From Acidobacteriota bacterium (lineage in GTDB: Bacteria > Acidobacteriota > Vicinamibacteria > Vicinamibacterales > UBA2999), in NCBI GenBank assembly GCA_016190945.1, contig JACPPO010000023.1:1-33820 (forward strand): a DNA stretch of 33,820 nt, written 5' to 3'. The notes below the pieces were generated by a model. That model was given only the letters and a program-made list of their open reading frames with translations, was not told the origin of the DNA and made no database searches. Of the stretch, positions 1 to 8,511 are shown in pieces. The number at the start of each line of letters is the position of its first letter. The stretch's first letter is position 1. A program made the position numbers and the translations under genes.

Positions 1-1116
1 CGACACGCCTGAATAGGCACCCCCGTCGTCGGCGCGATCGTCCATGTCCGCAAACTGCACACCGCTCTGCAGTTTGAGCTTGTGGCCGTAAAAGAAGTAG
101 TTGGCGCCCAGATACAGCTCGTCGTACCGGTCGCCACGGCCTGGGACCAGGCGGTTTTCGTACGTCGCGAGCCGAATTCCATTCCGCTCGTCACTCTGAA
201 GAAAAGTGTACCGTCCGACAAACTGTAGCTTTTCCGTAACATTGGCGAACGGCATGGCCGTCAGACCCCATAGGTCGCCCTGGCCCAAGTACCCGGACGC
301 GGCCGCCACATCTGTTCGCAGGCCCCATGCGTCCGCGTCAAATTTGAAATTGACCGAGACAATGTGATCGAGCTGTCTCGTGAACGTGTTGTTTGAATCC
401 GGACGCTGATACACGTAGTTGGCAGCCAGCAGCGCTTCGTTCACTCCCATCAATTCCGCAAAATCGTAGCCGAGGACGCCGAGGGTGAACAGGCCTCCAT
501 TGAACTTCCCGAATTCGCGGGTCGCTTCGCCTGCGGAGTACACGCCCGCACGATAGATCCAGGGCGCACGCCTGCCTGAAACGCCTACGCCGGGAATGTA
601 CTCGTACGGAAACCAGATGTTGCTGGTCAGGTTGCTCCGGTCGATAGCGAGGAGCTCCTTGGACGATGTAGACCCGTCCATCGTGAACGGGACGCCATGC
701 TTGCCAACCGTCAGCACAAAACGTCCGCTTCTGGTCCACTGCAAGTACACATCTGTGGAACGTACGTATAACGGGTCTCTTTCCTGTGGGTTGATCTCGA
801 CCTCGCCGTGAACCGTGAAGGTGCGGAAGAGCGTCACTCTCGGTCCAAGCCGCATACGACGGACATTCCACTCGTCAAGGTCGCCTTGACGAGCATCGAT
901 CGCCGCGAAGTCATGCTGGAATCGCCCGCTGAACAATACCTTCTGCACCACCGGGTTTGAATCGTCGACATACCACTCGGTGAATTGCCGCCAGACCTTG
1001 TCGTAGGTCGATTGTGGCTTGTCAGGCGAAGACACCTGTGCGGGTTGGGTCGACTGGCCGCGTGCGGCGTGAGCGGGCGTCAGCAGGAACAGCAGCGCGA
1101 TCGCGAATCTCCTCAT
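1..1116 (-). CDS. Phosphate-selective porin O/P family outer membrane protein (C-terminus cut by window edge)
   Basis: The reading frame opens at an ATG at 1116 and stays open to base 1, giving 372 visible residues with no stop, so the C-terminus lies outside the window. Residues 1-20 form a signal peptide (MRRFAIALLFLLTPAHAARG). The rest has the alternating aromatic/polar strands of a beta barrel. Family-like features include the N-terminal FSGRFQHDF strand, a RRMRLGPRVTLF strand, the YLQWTR and GKHGVPFTMD segments, and later YDELYLGANYFFYGHKLKLQ. This layout fits porins of the OprP/OprO type, which carry phosphate, pyrophosphate or other anions across the outer membrane. The substrate cannot be read from sequence. 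The gene follows ccdA on the same strand after 82 nt but probably has its own promoter. GC looks lower than in neighbouring genes. Confidence 0.8.
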   Translation of the reverse strand, partial: MRRFAIALLFLLTPAHAARGQSTQPAQVSSPDKPQSTYDKVWRQFTEWYVDDSNPVVQKVLFSGRFQHDFAAIDARQGDLDEWNVRRMRLGPRVTLFRTFTVHGEVEINPQERDPLYVRSTDVYLQWTRSGRFVLTVGKHGVPFTMDGSTSSKELLAIDRSNLTSNIWFPYEYIPGVGVSGRRAPWIYRAGVYSAGEATREFGKFNGGLFTLGVLGYDFAELMGVNEALLAANYVYQRPDSNNTFTRQLDHIVSVNFKFDADAWGLRTDVAAASGYLGQGDLWGLTAMPFANVTEKLQFVGRYTFLQSDERNGIRLATYENRLVPGRGDRYDELYLGANYFFYGHKLKLQSGVQFADMDDRADDGGAYSGVS

Positions 1117-1123
1117 GCTGTTA

Positions 1124-1129
1124 CTTATA
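1124..1129 (-). promoter_or_regulatory. Candidate -10 element of the porin gene
   Basis: TATAAG on the minus strand ends 7 nt before the porin ATG, so transcription would begin at or next to the start codon. No Shine-Dalgarno sequence is visible between them. No good -35 element can be seen. It fits the leaderless pattern found before several other genes in the window. Confidence 0.4.
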
Positions 1130-1198
1130 AGACACGTAGATTTCCGGGAAGTATCGCGAACGTTAACTGTAGGTAACTCGGTGGAACCGCTGAGGTGA

Positions 1199-1966
1199 TC
1201 AATAGACGGGGAGGTACGGCGTCAGCCACTGCGCGATGATGGTGAATCTGTTCGTGAAGATCAGGACACCGATCGCCACCAGCAGCGCGCCCGAGACGAG
1301 CTCGATCTTGTGGTAATGGCGGCGGATTCTGGCAAAGGCCGCGAAGAAACGATTAATGGCCAGGGCAGTCGCGAAAAAGGGCACCCCCAGCCCGAGAGAG
1401 TACGCTGACAGCAGCCGTACGCCGTCGCCGATCGTGTCCTGCGCCGCGGCAACGGCGAGGATACCGGCAAGAATGGGCCCGATGCAGGGCGTCCATCCGA
1501 ACGCAAAGGCAATCCCCACGAGCACGGCCCCAATGAAGCCGGCCGGCCGCTGACTCGTCTGGACGCGCTTTTCCTGGTAGAGCCACTCGATACGGAGTAC
1601 GCCCATCGTGTGAAGGCCGAAGACGATGATGATCGCGCCGGCGATCTTATTGAGTATCGTCAGCCTCGACATGAGGAACTGGCCGATGGCGCTCGCCGAC
1701 GCGCCGAGAGAGACGAACACGAGGGAGAAGCCGAGAATGAAGGCGAGCGAGGCGACGACGACGCGCCGTCGGGCGGCAGAGGGCGCAACCACGGCGACCG
1801 CCGTTCCTCCCCCCGCCCCCGCTGCGCCGGCGCCGCCGCGCAAGTCGTCGAGCGACAGGCCGGAGACATAGGACAGGTACCCAGGGATGAGGGGAAGCAC
1901 GCACGGCGAGATGAATGACAGGAGGCCCGCCCCGAACGCCGCGAGCAAGGTGACGTTCTCTTCCAT
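1199..1966 (-). CDS. ccdA: CcdA-type cytochrome c biogenesis / thiol-disulfide transmembrane protein
   Basis: This 255-residue polytopic inner-membrane protein belongs to the DsbD transmembrane/CcdA family, which passes electrons from cytoplasmic thioredoxin across the membrane to periplasmic thiol proteins, for example during cytochrome c maturation. The two family cysteines are present in proline-rich contexts: C22 in FISPCVLPLIPG and C161 in GWTPCIGP. About six hydrophobic segments can be counted. A Gly/Ala-rich loop at about 44-68 separates the first two helices and is longer than usual. The ATG at 1966 follows GAGG at short spacing and lies 16 nt after the nuoG-like stop, so the two genes are probably co-transcribed. 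No thioredoxin-like partner (TlpA/ResA) is encoded nearby. Confidence 0.88.
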   Translation of the reverse strand: MEENVTLLAAFGAGLLSFISPCVLPLIPGYLSYVSGLSLDDLRGGAGAAGAGGGTAVAVVAPSAARRRVVVASLAFILGFSLVFVSLGASASAIGQFLMSRLTILNKIAGAIIIVFGLHTMGVLRIEWLYQEKRVQTSQRPAGFIGAVLVGIAFAFGWTPCIGPILAGILAVAAAQDTIGDGVRLLSAYSLGLGVPFFATALAINRFFAAFARIRRHYHKIELVSGALLVAIGVLIFTNRFTIIAQWLTPYLPVY

Positions 1967-1982
1967 CGACCTCTTCTATCTA

Positions 1983-3785
1983 CTAGACGGGCTTGAGAGG
2001 GATGTATGCCGCTTGCGGAGAGACCCCTTCCATCTGTACCGAGTGGCCTTTGACCGGCGGAAGGTCCTGGTACAGGAAATCCCACTTCCAGCGTTCGGAC
2101 GGGTTCGATGCCTGGAGCCAGTTCCGCGCGGGAACCGGCCGCATGAAGATCAGCCGGTCCGCCCCGGCATACGAAGTTCCCGGCATGGCCGCGGCAAGCG
2201 CCCGCCGCACGCCGCTCGCGCTTTCAAACGGCAGCGCGAGGCCCAGCGATCGGCCGAGGTTCACCAGGATCTCCCAGTCGTCGAGCGCTTCGGCCGGAGG
2301 CGCGATGGCGCGCGAGGCCGCCTGCACGCGCCCCTGGTCGTTTGTGTAAATCGCGTCCTTCTCCACGGAGGCCGCTCCAGGAAGCACCATGTCGGCGGCG
2401 GCGGCAAGCTCGGTCATCAGGACGCCTTGCACGATGAGCAGCGGCAGCGTGCCGCTGCGGCGTGCGGCGATTAGCCACGACATGTCGCCAAGCGACCCGT
2501 CCGGCCCCGGATCCATCACATACAACGCTTTGACACGCCCGCCTTCAATGGCGCTGCGGAATTCCGTGAGATCGGGTGGGCCCTGGTTGCCCAGGCCGAC
2601 CCGGTAGCCAAGATCGCGGGCGCCGTTGACGTTCGGCGCGTCGGTTGGCGAAACCTTGAACTTCGTTCCTGGCGGCTGCGGCTTCTCGCTGACGGTCCAG
2701 GCCACGGTGACCGCATGCAGCCCGTCGGGTCCGAGCAGGCCCTCGACGAGCTGCTTGAGCACGAACAATTCCTCGGTGGACGCATGCGCCGACACGAGGA
2801 ACCGCACCGCCGGCGCACCCGTCGTCCCGGCTTCCAGCATAGAGTCGCGAAGCTGCGGCTGGACGTGATGCCAGGCGGCGGCTTCGAGCGAGGCGCCGCG
2901 GCGGATCATCGGCCTGCGCACGCGTCGGTCGCTCTCGACCCAGTGGTAATTGAAACGGCCGGTGTCGCACATCCAGTAGCCGTTCACGTCCAGGTTGTGC
3001 CGCGGTGTCATGCGGATAAGGCGCGAGCCCCTGGCCCATTCGGGCTTCCCCTTCAGCCAGGCGCTGGTGTTGCACCCTTTCGAACAGAACGTACAGACGG
3101 TGTCGACGACGGCCGGGTTGTCCCAGGGGCGGCTCTTGAATCGGTAATCGCGCGTGAGGATGGCGCCGACCGGGCACACGTCCATCAGGTTGCCGGACAA
3201 GAGCGAATGAACACCCTGCTCCTGGAATGTCGCGATTTCACTGCCGTACCCGCGGTCGATGATGCCGATCTGCGCATCGCCGTCAATTTCCCTCATGAAG
3301 CGGACACACCGCGTGCAGAGGATGCAGCGATTGCGGTTCAGCATCAGCGTGGGGCCGAAATCGACATCGGCCTTGACGCCTTCGCCGTCGAACACACGCC
3401 GCGGAAAATCCATCCGGCTTTCCGCCGGGCCAAACGTGTAGGAAAAATCCTGCAGCGGGCACTCGCCGCCCTTATCGCAGACCGGGCAGTCGAGCGGATG
3501 ATTGACGAGCAAGAACTCGAAAACGCCCGCGCGCGCTTGGACGACCTCGGGCTCGCGCGTATGCACGACCATGCCGTCAGAACAGAGCGTCGAACACGAC
3601 GTCTGCAGTTTGGGCATCTTCTCGATCTTGACGATGCAGACGCGGCAGGAACCGTCGATGCTGATCCCGGGGTGATAACAGTAGTACGGGACGGAGATGC
3701 CGGCTTCGATCGCCGCCTGCAGGACGGTTCTTCCCTTCGCGACCGTGATCGGACGCCCGTCTATGGTCAGCGTGACCGTCTCCAT
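1983..3785 (-). CDS. nuoG: NuoG-like iron-sulfur subunit of NADH-quinone oxidoreductase, short form
   Basis: The 600-residue protein has the N-terminal Fe-S region of complex I subunit G. C36, C47, C50 and C64 fit a 2Fe-2S site. H96, C100, C103 and C109 form the HxxxCxxCxxxxxC 4Fe-4S site. C154, C157, C160 and C204 form another 4Fe-4S site. C231, C234, C238 and C273 match the extra N7-type cluster found in only some NuoG proteins. The remainder (about 285-600) resembles a shortened molybdopterin-oxidoreductase fold, with the VLPGAASVEKDAIYTNDQGRVQ segment typical of NuoG. Many NuoG proteins are longer (roughly 700-900 residues). NuoE and NuoF genes are absent: upstream is a peptidase and downstream is ccdA. 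A diaphorase-type protein of another complex is a possible alternative. Confidence 0.82.
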   Translation of the reverse strand: METVTLTIDGRPITVAKGRTVLQAAIEAGISVPYYCYHPGISIDGSCRVCIVKIEKMPKLQTSCSTLCSDGMVVHTREPEVVQARAGVFEFLLVNHPLDCPVCDKGGECPLQDFSYTFGPAESRMDFPRRVFDGEGVKADVDFGPTLMLNRNRCILCTRCVRFMREIDGDAQIGIIDRGYGSEIATFQEQGVHSLLSGNLMDVCPVGAILTRDYRFKSRPWDNPAVVDTVCTFCSKGCNTSAWLKGKPEWARGSRLIRMTPRHNLDVNGYWMCDTGRFNYHWVESDRRVRRPMIRRGASLEAAAWHHVQPQLRDSMLEAGTTGAPAVRFLVSAHASTEELFVLKQLVEGLLGPDGLHAVTVAWTVSEKPQPPGTKFKVSPTDAPNVNGARDLGYRVGLGNQGPPDLTEFRSAIEGGRVKALYVMDPGPDGSLGDMSWLIAARRSGTLPLLIVQGVLMTELAAAADMVLPGAASVEKDAIYTNDQGRVQAASRAIAPPAEALDDWEILVNLGRSLGLALPFESASGVRRALAAAMPGTSYAGADRLIFMRPVPARNWLQASNPSERWKWDFLYQDLPPVKGHSVQMEGVSPQAAYIPLKPV

Positions 3786-3794
3786 AACCCCGCG

Positions 3795-3800
3795 ATCATA
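3795..3800 (-). promoter_or_regulatory. Candidate -10 element of the nuoG-like gene
   Basis: TATGAT on the minus strand ends 9 nt before the ATG at 3785. Transcription would begin within about 3 nt of the start codon. A GGGG run lies between them, so weak ribosome binding cannot be excluded. Confidence 0.35.
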
Positions 3801-3809
3801 TCAAAGACA

Positions 3810-3835
3810 GCCGCCGCGCAGGAGAGCGCGGTGGC
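3810..3835 (-). terminator. GC-rich hairpin after the M1 peptidase gene
   Basis: The arms GCCGCCGCGC (3810-3819) and GCGCGGTGGC (3826-3835) pair over 10 positions with one G-T pair and a 6-nt loop. The hairpin starts 19 nt past the M1 peptidase stop and lies upstream of nuoG. There is no T-tract, so it may only weakly terminate or protect the 3' end. Confidence 0.35.
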
Positions 3836-3853
3836 CCCTGCGGGAGGCGCCCG

Positions 3854-6607
3854 TCAGTACTGTTCGAAGTGCGCGATCGCAGCGTGATCGCGATTGATCT
3901 GCACCTGCCGGACCGCGCCGGCAGCCGGTATCGTCGATTCCACCCGCCGCTCTGTCAGCGGCACGACGACCTCCTGCACCCGTCCGTTGGCGTAGGTCAC
4001 CGTTACCGTGACCGGAATATCGAAGAGCGGATCCCCGATCTGCTCGAACCGCACGTCCACGGCGCCGGCGCTCACGGTGTGCGTGTATCGGACGCGTGGC
4101 ACCTCGGCGCCGTGGATCCACCGGTCGAAGAAGCGGTCGAGCGGCCGGCCTGACTCCGCTTCGAACACGCGCCGGAGGTCGTTTGTGCCGGCGTTCTGAA
4201 ACTTCTGCTCCTTGTAGAACCGCCGCACCGCGCGAAAGAATGTGTCCTTTCCGACCAGCCGGCGCAGCATGTGGAGCACGGCGGCGCCCTTGTTATAGAC
4301 GAGCGCGCGAAACACCCGCGGTTTCGCCTTGACATGCCCGAGGCGGTACCCAAGGTAGATTGGCCCCTGGTCGGATTCCGCGACCGCCCATTTTCTGAAC
4401 TGGCGCAACATGTCCTGAAATGCCCGCTCGCCCCGGGCTTCTCTGGCGTACAACGCCGCGAAATACTGGGCAAAGCCCTCGCTGAGCCACTGTTCGTGAT
4501 AGTTGCGCCAGCCGACGGCCTGGCCCCACCACTGATGCGCCAGCTCGTGGGCAATGAAGAACTCTGGAAATCTCGTGAACGCCGCAGGGTCGTCGCGCCA
4601 CATCGACCGTGAATCCAGTGCCACGGGGTTGTTCAACACGGTGAAATAGCCCGGGCTGTGTCCGCCCGGGAGCTCGTGCTCGACCAGCGCGACGGTCGCC
4701 GAGCGGTACGGCACGTCGCCGACCAGGCTCGCATAGAAGCGTACGATGGCCTCGACATCGCGGAGGAGATCGCGGCCGGCTCTCTGCTGCCGCGGGTTCG
4801 CGTCAATCGCGATCCGCATGCCCGTGAGACCCGGCGCATCCCCATCGCCGGCGGTGAGGGTCGTTTCCGCCACGCGGACGAAGCGGCTCACCACGAGCGC
4901 GAGGTACCGCAGCGGGTCGCTGGCCGTAAAGACATACGTCTTGCCCTCGGCCAGCGTGAGCAGATCGCGCAGGGTCACTTCATCGCCTCTTCGCGGATCG
5001 CCGCTCGCGACGCACTCGAAGCCCTCCGGCACCCTGATTCGCAGCGTGGCGGTGGCGTAGTCGGAGACGGGGTTCTGCGGATACCACAACGAGCGACCGC
5101 TCAGGAGAAAATTGGCCTCGGGCGTGATCCACGGCTCTTCGAAGTCAAAACCGCCCGCCTGCAGGCTTTCATCCTCGACATTCTGCGGCTCAACCGGGCC
5201 CTTGTACGCCACAACGAGCGTCAACTCGGCATCCCGGACGAACGTCCGTGGAAGGTTGACAATAATGCTGTCCTGGTTGCGGACGCGGAAATGAAGGAGC
5301 CGTCCGTGGGCGACACTGGCGACACCGGTGACCGCCAGGCTATCCGCGAGCCGAAGCGTCAGCGCAGCGAGCGAGGGAGCCCGGATGCGGACGCGGATGC
5401 GCGCCAGGCCGTCGATAGACTCGAGTTCCGGCGACACCGTCGCGTCGATGTTGTAATCGAGCACGTCGTAGTCGCGGAAATCATCTTCGTTGAACGACTC
5501 ACCACGCGTCGCCATCCGCTCCGCCGATGCGTACATGGAGACGGTTCGGCGGCGGTCGCGATCGAACAGGGTGACATCCTCGGTCTGTGTCATCGACCGC
5601 GAGTAGGTGAGCGCCCCGTGCCGCCGTGTGTGGACTTCGGCAAGCACTTCGCCGGGTCGCGGGAGAAGGTACCAAGGTTCTTCGCTCAGTTCGCTGAGAT
5701 CCAGGCTGAAGGACTCTTGACTGTCTCGCGCGAACACGTCCTGGGCCTTCCGCAGCTCCCGGGCGTTCGGCTGCGCGGGCGTCAGGTTGCCCAGGCTCAC
5801 CCGCTCCTCATATTCCGAGGGATGCACGCGAATGAATGCCGAGTCAAATCCCGTGACGAGCGACTCTGAACCGGCGAATATGCGCAGTTGTCCCTGTTCT
5901 GTCGGCGGCCCCGGCGTGAACCGCATGATGCCGCGTCCGAGGAGTACCAGGCCAGTGACGCCGGCCTCGCTTTCGACGACGTACACGGAGCCCTCCTCCA
6001 GCGTGATCAGGAGGTCTGTCGCGGTGATCGTCAGCCCACGTGTCGCAAAGTGGGGGGTCAACGAGTTCACGCGCAGCCGGTAGAGGCCCTCGACCCCCGT
6101 CAGCCCTTCCGCCGCGGTGATGCGCCAGGCATTCGCGTCGCTGCCGGCGGGGCGGCGCACGTCGACAAGGGCGGTGCCGATCCGCGCCCGACCCTCCGTT
6201 TCGGTAAAGAGTTCAACGACGAGTCGATACCCGGCGCCTGGCGCCGCGTCGTCGAGCGGGGTGCGGTCGCGCTCATTCACAATCGCCCGGCGTACCCCTG
6301 GCCGGAACAGATCCGCCACGAATTGGTCAACCTGTTGGGAGGAAGCGTCACTGCCGACCAGTGACGCAAAACCTGCGCTGTCGCCGGTCTGGAGCAGCGT
6401 TTCGAGCCGCGCAAGCATCAGCTCAATCCCGTCGGGCGCGGGGGCCGGCTGAGCGAAAGCGGGGCCTGCCGCGCCGGGGCGGTCCGCTGACGCGGATCGC
6501 CCAGCCAGCGCTGCCTTGTCGGGTCGCACAGCGACCCGACCTTGCGCGGAGGCTGGGCTCGTGGACGCGAGTGCGCACGCGAGCAGGAAGACAAGCCGGA
6601 CACCCAT
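3854..6607 (-). CDS. Secreted M1-family zinc metallopeptidase (aminopeptidase N-like)
   Basis: The 917-residue protein starts with a clear signal peptide (about 1-21, ending ...SPASAQ) and probably acts in the periplasm or outside the cell. The zinc site is intact: H687, E688 and H691 in HELAHQWWGQ, then E710 exactly 18 residues later in WLSEGFAQY. Downstream, YNKGAAVLHMLRR and DRFFDRWIHG match the M1 C-terminal part. The usual GAMEN exopeptidase loop is not recognisable; the equivalent place reads GGHSPGYFTVLNN, so the specificity may differ from classical aminopeptidase N. An extra region of about 350 residues precedes the catalytic part. Residues of about 23-45 are low-complexity and are encoded by two palindromes (see the repeats at 6477 and 6518). 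The gene stands alone between kbl and nuoG on the same strand. Confidence 0.9.
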   Translation of the reverse strand: MGVRLVFLLACALASTSPASAQGRVAVRPDKAALAGRSASADRPGAAGPAFAQPAPAPDGIELMLARLETLLQTGDSAGFASLVGSDASSQQVDQFVADLFRPGVRRAIVNERDRTPLDDAAPGAGYRLVVELFTETEGRARIGTALVDVRRPAGSDANAWRITAAEGLTGVEGLYRLRVNSLTPHFATRGLTITATDLLITLEEGSVYVVESEAGVTGLVLLGRGIMRFTPGPPTEQGQLRIFAGSESLVTGFDSAFIRVHPSEYEERVSLGNLTPAQPNARELRKAQDVFARDSQESFSLDLSELSEEPWYLLPRPGEVLAEVHTRRHGALTYSRSMTQTEDVTLFDRDRRRTVSMYASAERMATRGESFNEDDFRDYDVLDYNIDATVSPELESIDGLARIRVRIRAPSLAALTLRLADSLAVTGVASVAHGRLLHFRVRNQDSIIVNLPRTFVRDAELTLVVAYKGPVEPQNVEDESLQAGGFDFEEPWITPEANFLLSGRSLWYPQNPVSDYATATLRIRVPEGFECVASGDPRRGDEVTLRDLLTLAEGKTYVFTASDPLRYLALVVSRFVRVAETTLTAGDGDAPGLTGMRIAIDANPRQQRAGRDLLRDVEAIVRFYASLVGDVPYRSATVALVEHELPGGHSPGYFTVLNNPVALDSRSMWRDDPAAFTRFPEFFIAHELAHQWWGQAVGWRNYHEQWLSEGFAQYFAALYAREARGERAFQDMLRQFRKWAVAESDQGPIYLGYRLGHVKAKPRVFRALVYNKGAAVLHMLRRLVGKDTFFRAVRRFYKEQKFQNAGTNDLRRVFEAESGRPLDRFFDRWIHGAEVPRVRYTHTVSAGAVDVRFEQIGDPLFDIPVTVTVTYANGRVQEVVVPLTERRVESTIPAAGAVRQVQINRDHAAIAHFEQY
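6477..6502. repeat. Palindromic element inside the 5' coding region of the M1 peptidase
   Basis: The arms GGGCGGTCCGC (6477-6487) and GCGGATCGCCC (6492-6502) pair with one mismatch around a TGAC loop. The element lies in frame, just after the signal peptide coding region, and 15 bp from a second palindrome. Together they may be one composite repeat. Confidence 0.55.
6518..6540. repeat. Perfect 10-bp palindrome, copy 1 of the GGGTCGC-nnn-GCGACCC repeat
   Basis: GTCGGGTCGC, a 3-nt loop (ACA) and GCGACCCGAC form a perfect 10-bp stem within the M1 peptidase gene, where it encodes part of RVAVRPDK right after the signal peptide. The same core occurs at 11629-11647 in another gene. Confidence 0.65.
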
Positions 6608-6648
6608 GTCAGGTCACCGGAGTGATGCTATCGCAACGCGCGGCACGT

Positions 6649-7830
6649 TCATATCACACCCAGTTCGGTTCCCACCGCCTTGAAGCAGTCGAGCGCGAAC
6701 TGCAGCTCCTCACGCGTGTGCGCCGCCGTCACAATCGTGCGAACGCGTGCCTTGCCCCGCGGCACGGTGGGAAAGCCGATCCCCTGGGCGAAGACGCCTT
6801 TGTCGAAGAGACGATCGGACAGCGTCATCGCGCGCGGGCCGTCTCCCACGATCACAGGCGTGATCGGGCTTTCGCTGGCGCCGGTGTTGAAGCCGAGGGT
6901 GTTCAGTCCCGTCTTGAAGAACCGCGTGTTGTCCCACAGCCGCTCGATTAGCTGCGGCTCGTTCTCGAGAATCTCGAGCGCCGCCAGGCATGTGGCGGCC
7001 ACCGCGGGCGGGTGGGACGTCGAAAAGAGAAACGGCCGCGCGCGGTGGTACAGGAACTCGATAAGGGCACGCGCCCCGGCCACGTACCCGCCGAGTGCGC
7101 CGAGGGCCTTCGACAGCGTGCCGACCTGCACATCGACACGGCCGTGCATGCCGAAGTGATCCACGGTCCCGCGGCCGTTGGTCCCGAACACGCCGCTCGC
7201 GTGCGCGTCGTCCACCATCATGATGCAGCCGAACTGGTCGGCCAGGTCGCACAGCTCCGGCAGGGCCCCGAGATCGCCGTCCATGCTGAAGACGCCATCG
7301 GTGATGACGAGCGTGCGCGTCTGGCGCGGGAGACCTTCGACAATGCGGCGGGCGGCCGCCACGTCGCGGTGCGGGAATACCTTAATCGTGGCGCGGCTGA
7401 GCCTGGCGCCGTCGATGATGCTGGCGTGGTTCAGCTCGTCTGAGACGATAACGGCATCGCGGTCGAGGAGAGACGATACCGCGCCCGCGTTCGCGACGAA
7501 CCCGCTCTGAAACACCACCGCGGCCTCCGTGCGCTTGAACGCGGCGAGCTTGCGTTCGAGCTCCATGTGGATCTGCATCGTGCCGGCAATGGTCCGGACG
7601 GACCCTGAGCCCACGCCCAGGGTGCGCGTCGCCTCGATTGCGCGCTCGCGGAGGCGCGGGTGCGTCGTGAGCCCCAGGTAGTTGTTGGAGGAAAGATTGA
7701 CGACCAGCCGACCGTCTATCGAGGTGCGCGCTTTCTGCTCGCCGTCAAGCACGCGCAGGCGGCGATACAGACCCTGCTCGCGAAGCGTCTGCAGCTCGCT
7801 AGAGAGGTACTCGAGCGGATCCTGGCGCAT
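6649..7830 (-). CDS. kbl: Glycine C-acetyltransferase / 2-amino-3-ketobutyrate CoA ligase-like PLP enzyme
   Basis: This 393-residue alpha-oxoamine synthase normally joins or splits glycine and acetyl-CoA to or from 2-amino-3-oxobutyrate in threonine breakdown. The PLP lysine is K241 in GTLSKALGALGG. Other family motifs are NLSSNNYLGL (45-54), GVGSGSVRTIAGT (72-84), DELNHASIIDGARL (131-144) and VDDAHASGVFG (207-217). The length matches the family. 8-Amino-7-oxononanoate synthase (BioF) is a close relative, and substrate choice cannot be settled from motifs alone, but the N-terminus and the RTIAG context favour Kbl. No threonine dehydrogenase gene lies nearby. The ATG at 7830 is chosen because a TATACT hexamer sits directly upstream. 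Confidence 0.85.
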   Translation of the reverse strand: MRQDPLEYLSSELQTLREQGLYRRLRVLDGEQKARTSIDGRLVVNLSSNNYLGLTTHPRLRERAIEATRTLGVGSGSVRTIAGTMQIHMELERKLAAFKRTEAAVVFQSGFVANAGAVSSLLDRDAVIVSDELNHASIIDGARLSRATIKVFPHRDVAAARRIVEGLPRQTRTLVITDGVFSMDGDLGALPELCDLADQFGCIMMVDDAHASGVFGTNGRGTVDHFGMHGRVDVQVGTLSKALGALGGYVAGARALIEFLYHRARPFLFSTSHPPAVAATCLAALEILENEPQLIERLWDNTRFFKTGLNTLGFNTGASESPITPVIVGDGPRAMTLSDRLFDKGVFAQGIGFPTVPRGKARVRTIVTAAHTREELQFALDCFKAVGTELGVI

Positions 7831-7836
7831 CGCGCC

Positions 7837-7842
7837 AGTATA
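7837..7842 (-). promoter_or_regulatory. Candidate -10 element of kbl, leaderless
   Basis: TATACT on the minus strand (5 of 6 matches to TATAAT) ends exactly 6 nt before the kbl ATG. Transcription would start at the A of the start codon or beside it. No ribosome binding site fits in the gap. Confidence 0.55.
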
Positions 7843-7899
7843 AGTGGTCCGCCAGGACGAGGAAGATCAACCCCCTGTCCAGTTCGTTAAGACCAAAGT

Positions 7900-8511
7900 T
7901 CAGGAATGGCCGTTGACTGGGATGGGCTTTCCGCCCTTGACGATGATGTCTTGACGCTTGTAAACGGCTGTTCCTCTCAGTTTCTTGGCCGGAGCCTTAA
8001 CCCCGAACGTGTGCGTTCGGCCGCCGCCGGCAGCGCCAGCCTTGCTTCCTTCGTATTTCCAATCCTCTTTCGTGAGGAACACGACATCAACGCGCCAGAT
8101 GATCACCGGCCGCCCCTGCTCGATTTGCTCGAGCCGGTCAATCAGGTAGCGCCAGACGATGTACCAGCCCGCGTGATCGAAGTGCGACTGAATCGCAAAG
8201 GGGCGCTTGCTCCCCTTGCTTTCCAGGCAGTCGTTTGGCTTGAGTTTGCCGACGCGGCCACGTCTACAGAGGTCCGGAAACCGCTGCGCCGCAATGTCGG
8301 GATGTTTGTTCTTCTCGAATTGGCTGTACTGGTGCAGGGCCTTCGTGCCGAATATGCCAACGACCGCGCTGAAGACGTTCGCCTGCTCGAAGTACAGTTC
8401 AACCAGATCGGTGAGTTCTTTTCCGATGTAATCGATCGCTCGTCGTATCGCACCAGGGTCGAGACCAGGCGGAAGAGAAACGGCAGGGTCGAAATCAGCG
8501 GCTTGAACCAT
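7900..8511 (-). CDS. Putative type II restriction endonuclease
   Basis: This 203-residue protein starts at the ATG at 8511, which lies inside the last codons of the methyltransferase gene, so the reading frames overlap by 17 bp and translation is probably coupled. A GGAGGG lies directly upstream. The overlap with a DNA methyltransferase is the main evidence for function. Within the protein, KPNDCLESKGSKRPFAI (91-107) carries an ExK (E97, K99) that could be the second half of a PD-(D/E)xK nuclease site, followed by a GWYIVWRY segment and PVIIWRVDVVFL, a beta-strand pair common in such enzymes. The C-terminus is Lys/Arg-rich. I do not recognise the family or recognition site. Local GC looks lower than the flanks, consistent with horizontal gain. 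A longer reading frame up to 8706 was rejected because it runs through the methyltransferase motif I region. Confidence 0.68.
   Translation of the reverse strand: MVQAADFDPAVSLPPGLDPGAIRRAIDYIGKELTDLVELYFEQANVFSAVVGIFGTKALHQYSQFEKNKHPDIAAQRFPDLCRRGRVGKLKPNDCLESKGSKRPFAIQSHFDHAGWYIVWRYLIDRLEQIEQGRPVIIWRVDVVFLTKEDWKYEGSKAGAAGGGRTHTFGVKAPAKKLRGTAVYKRQDIIVKGGKPIPVNGHS

Noticed and set aside
2715-3887. Long plus-strand reading frame (390 codons) across nuoG
   Set aside because: It is antisense to a gene with complete Fe-S motifs, has biased Arg/Asp composition and matches no family. High GC makes long antisense frames common here.
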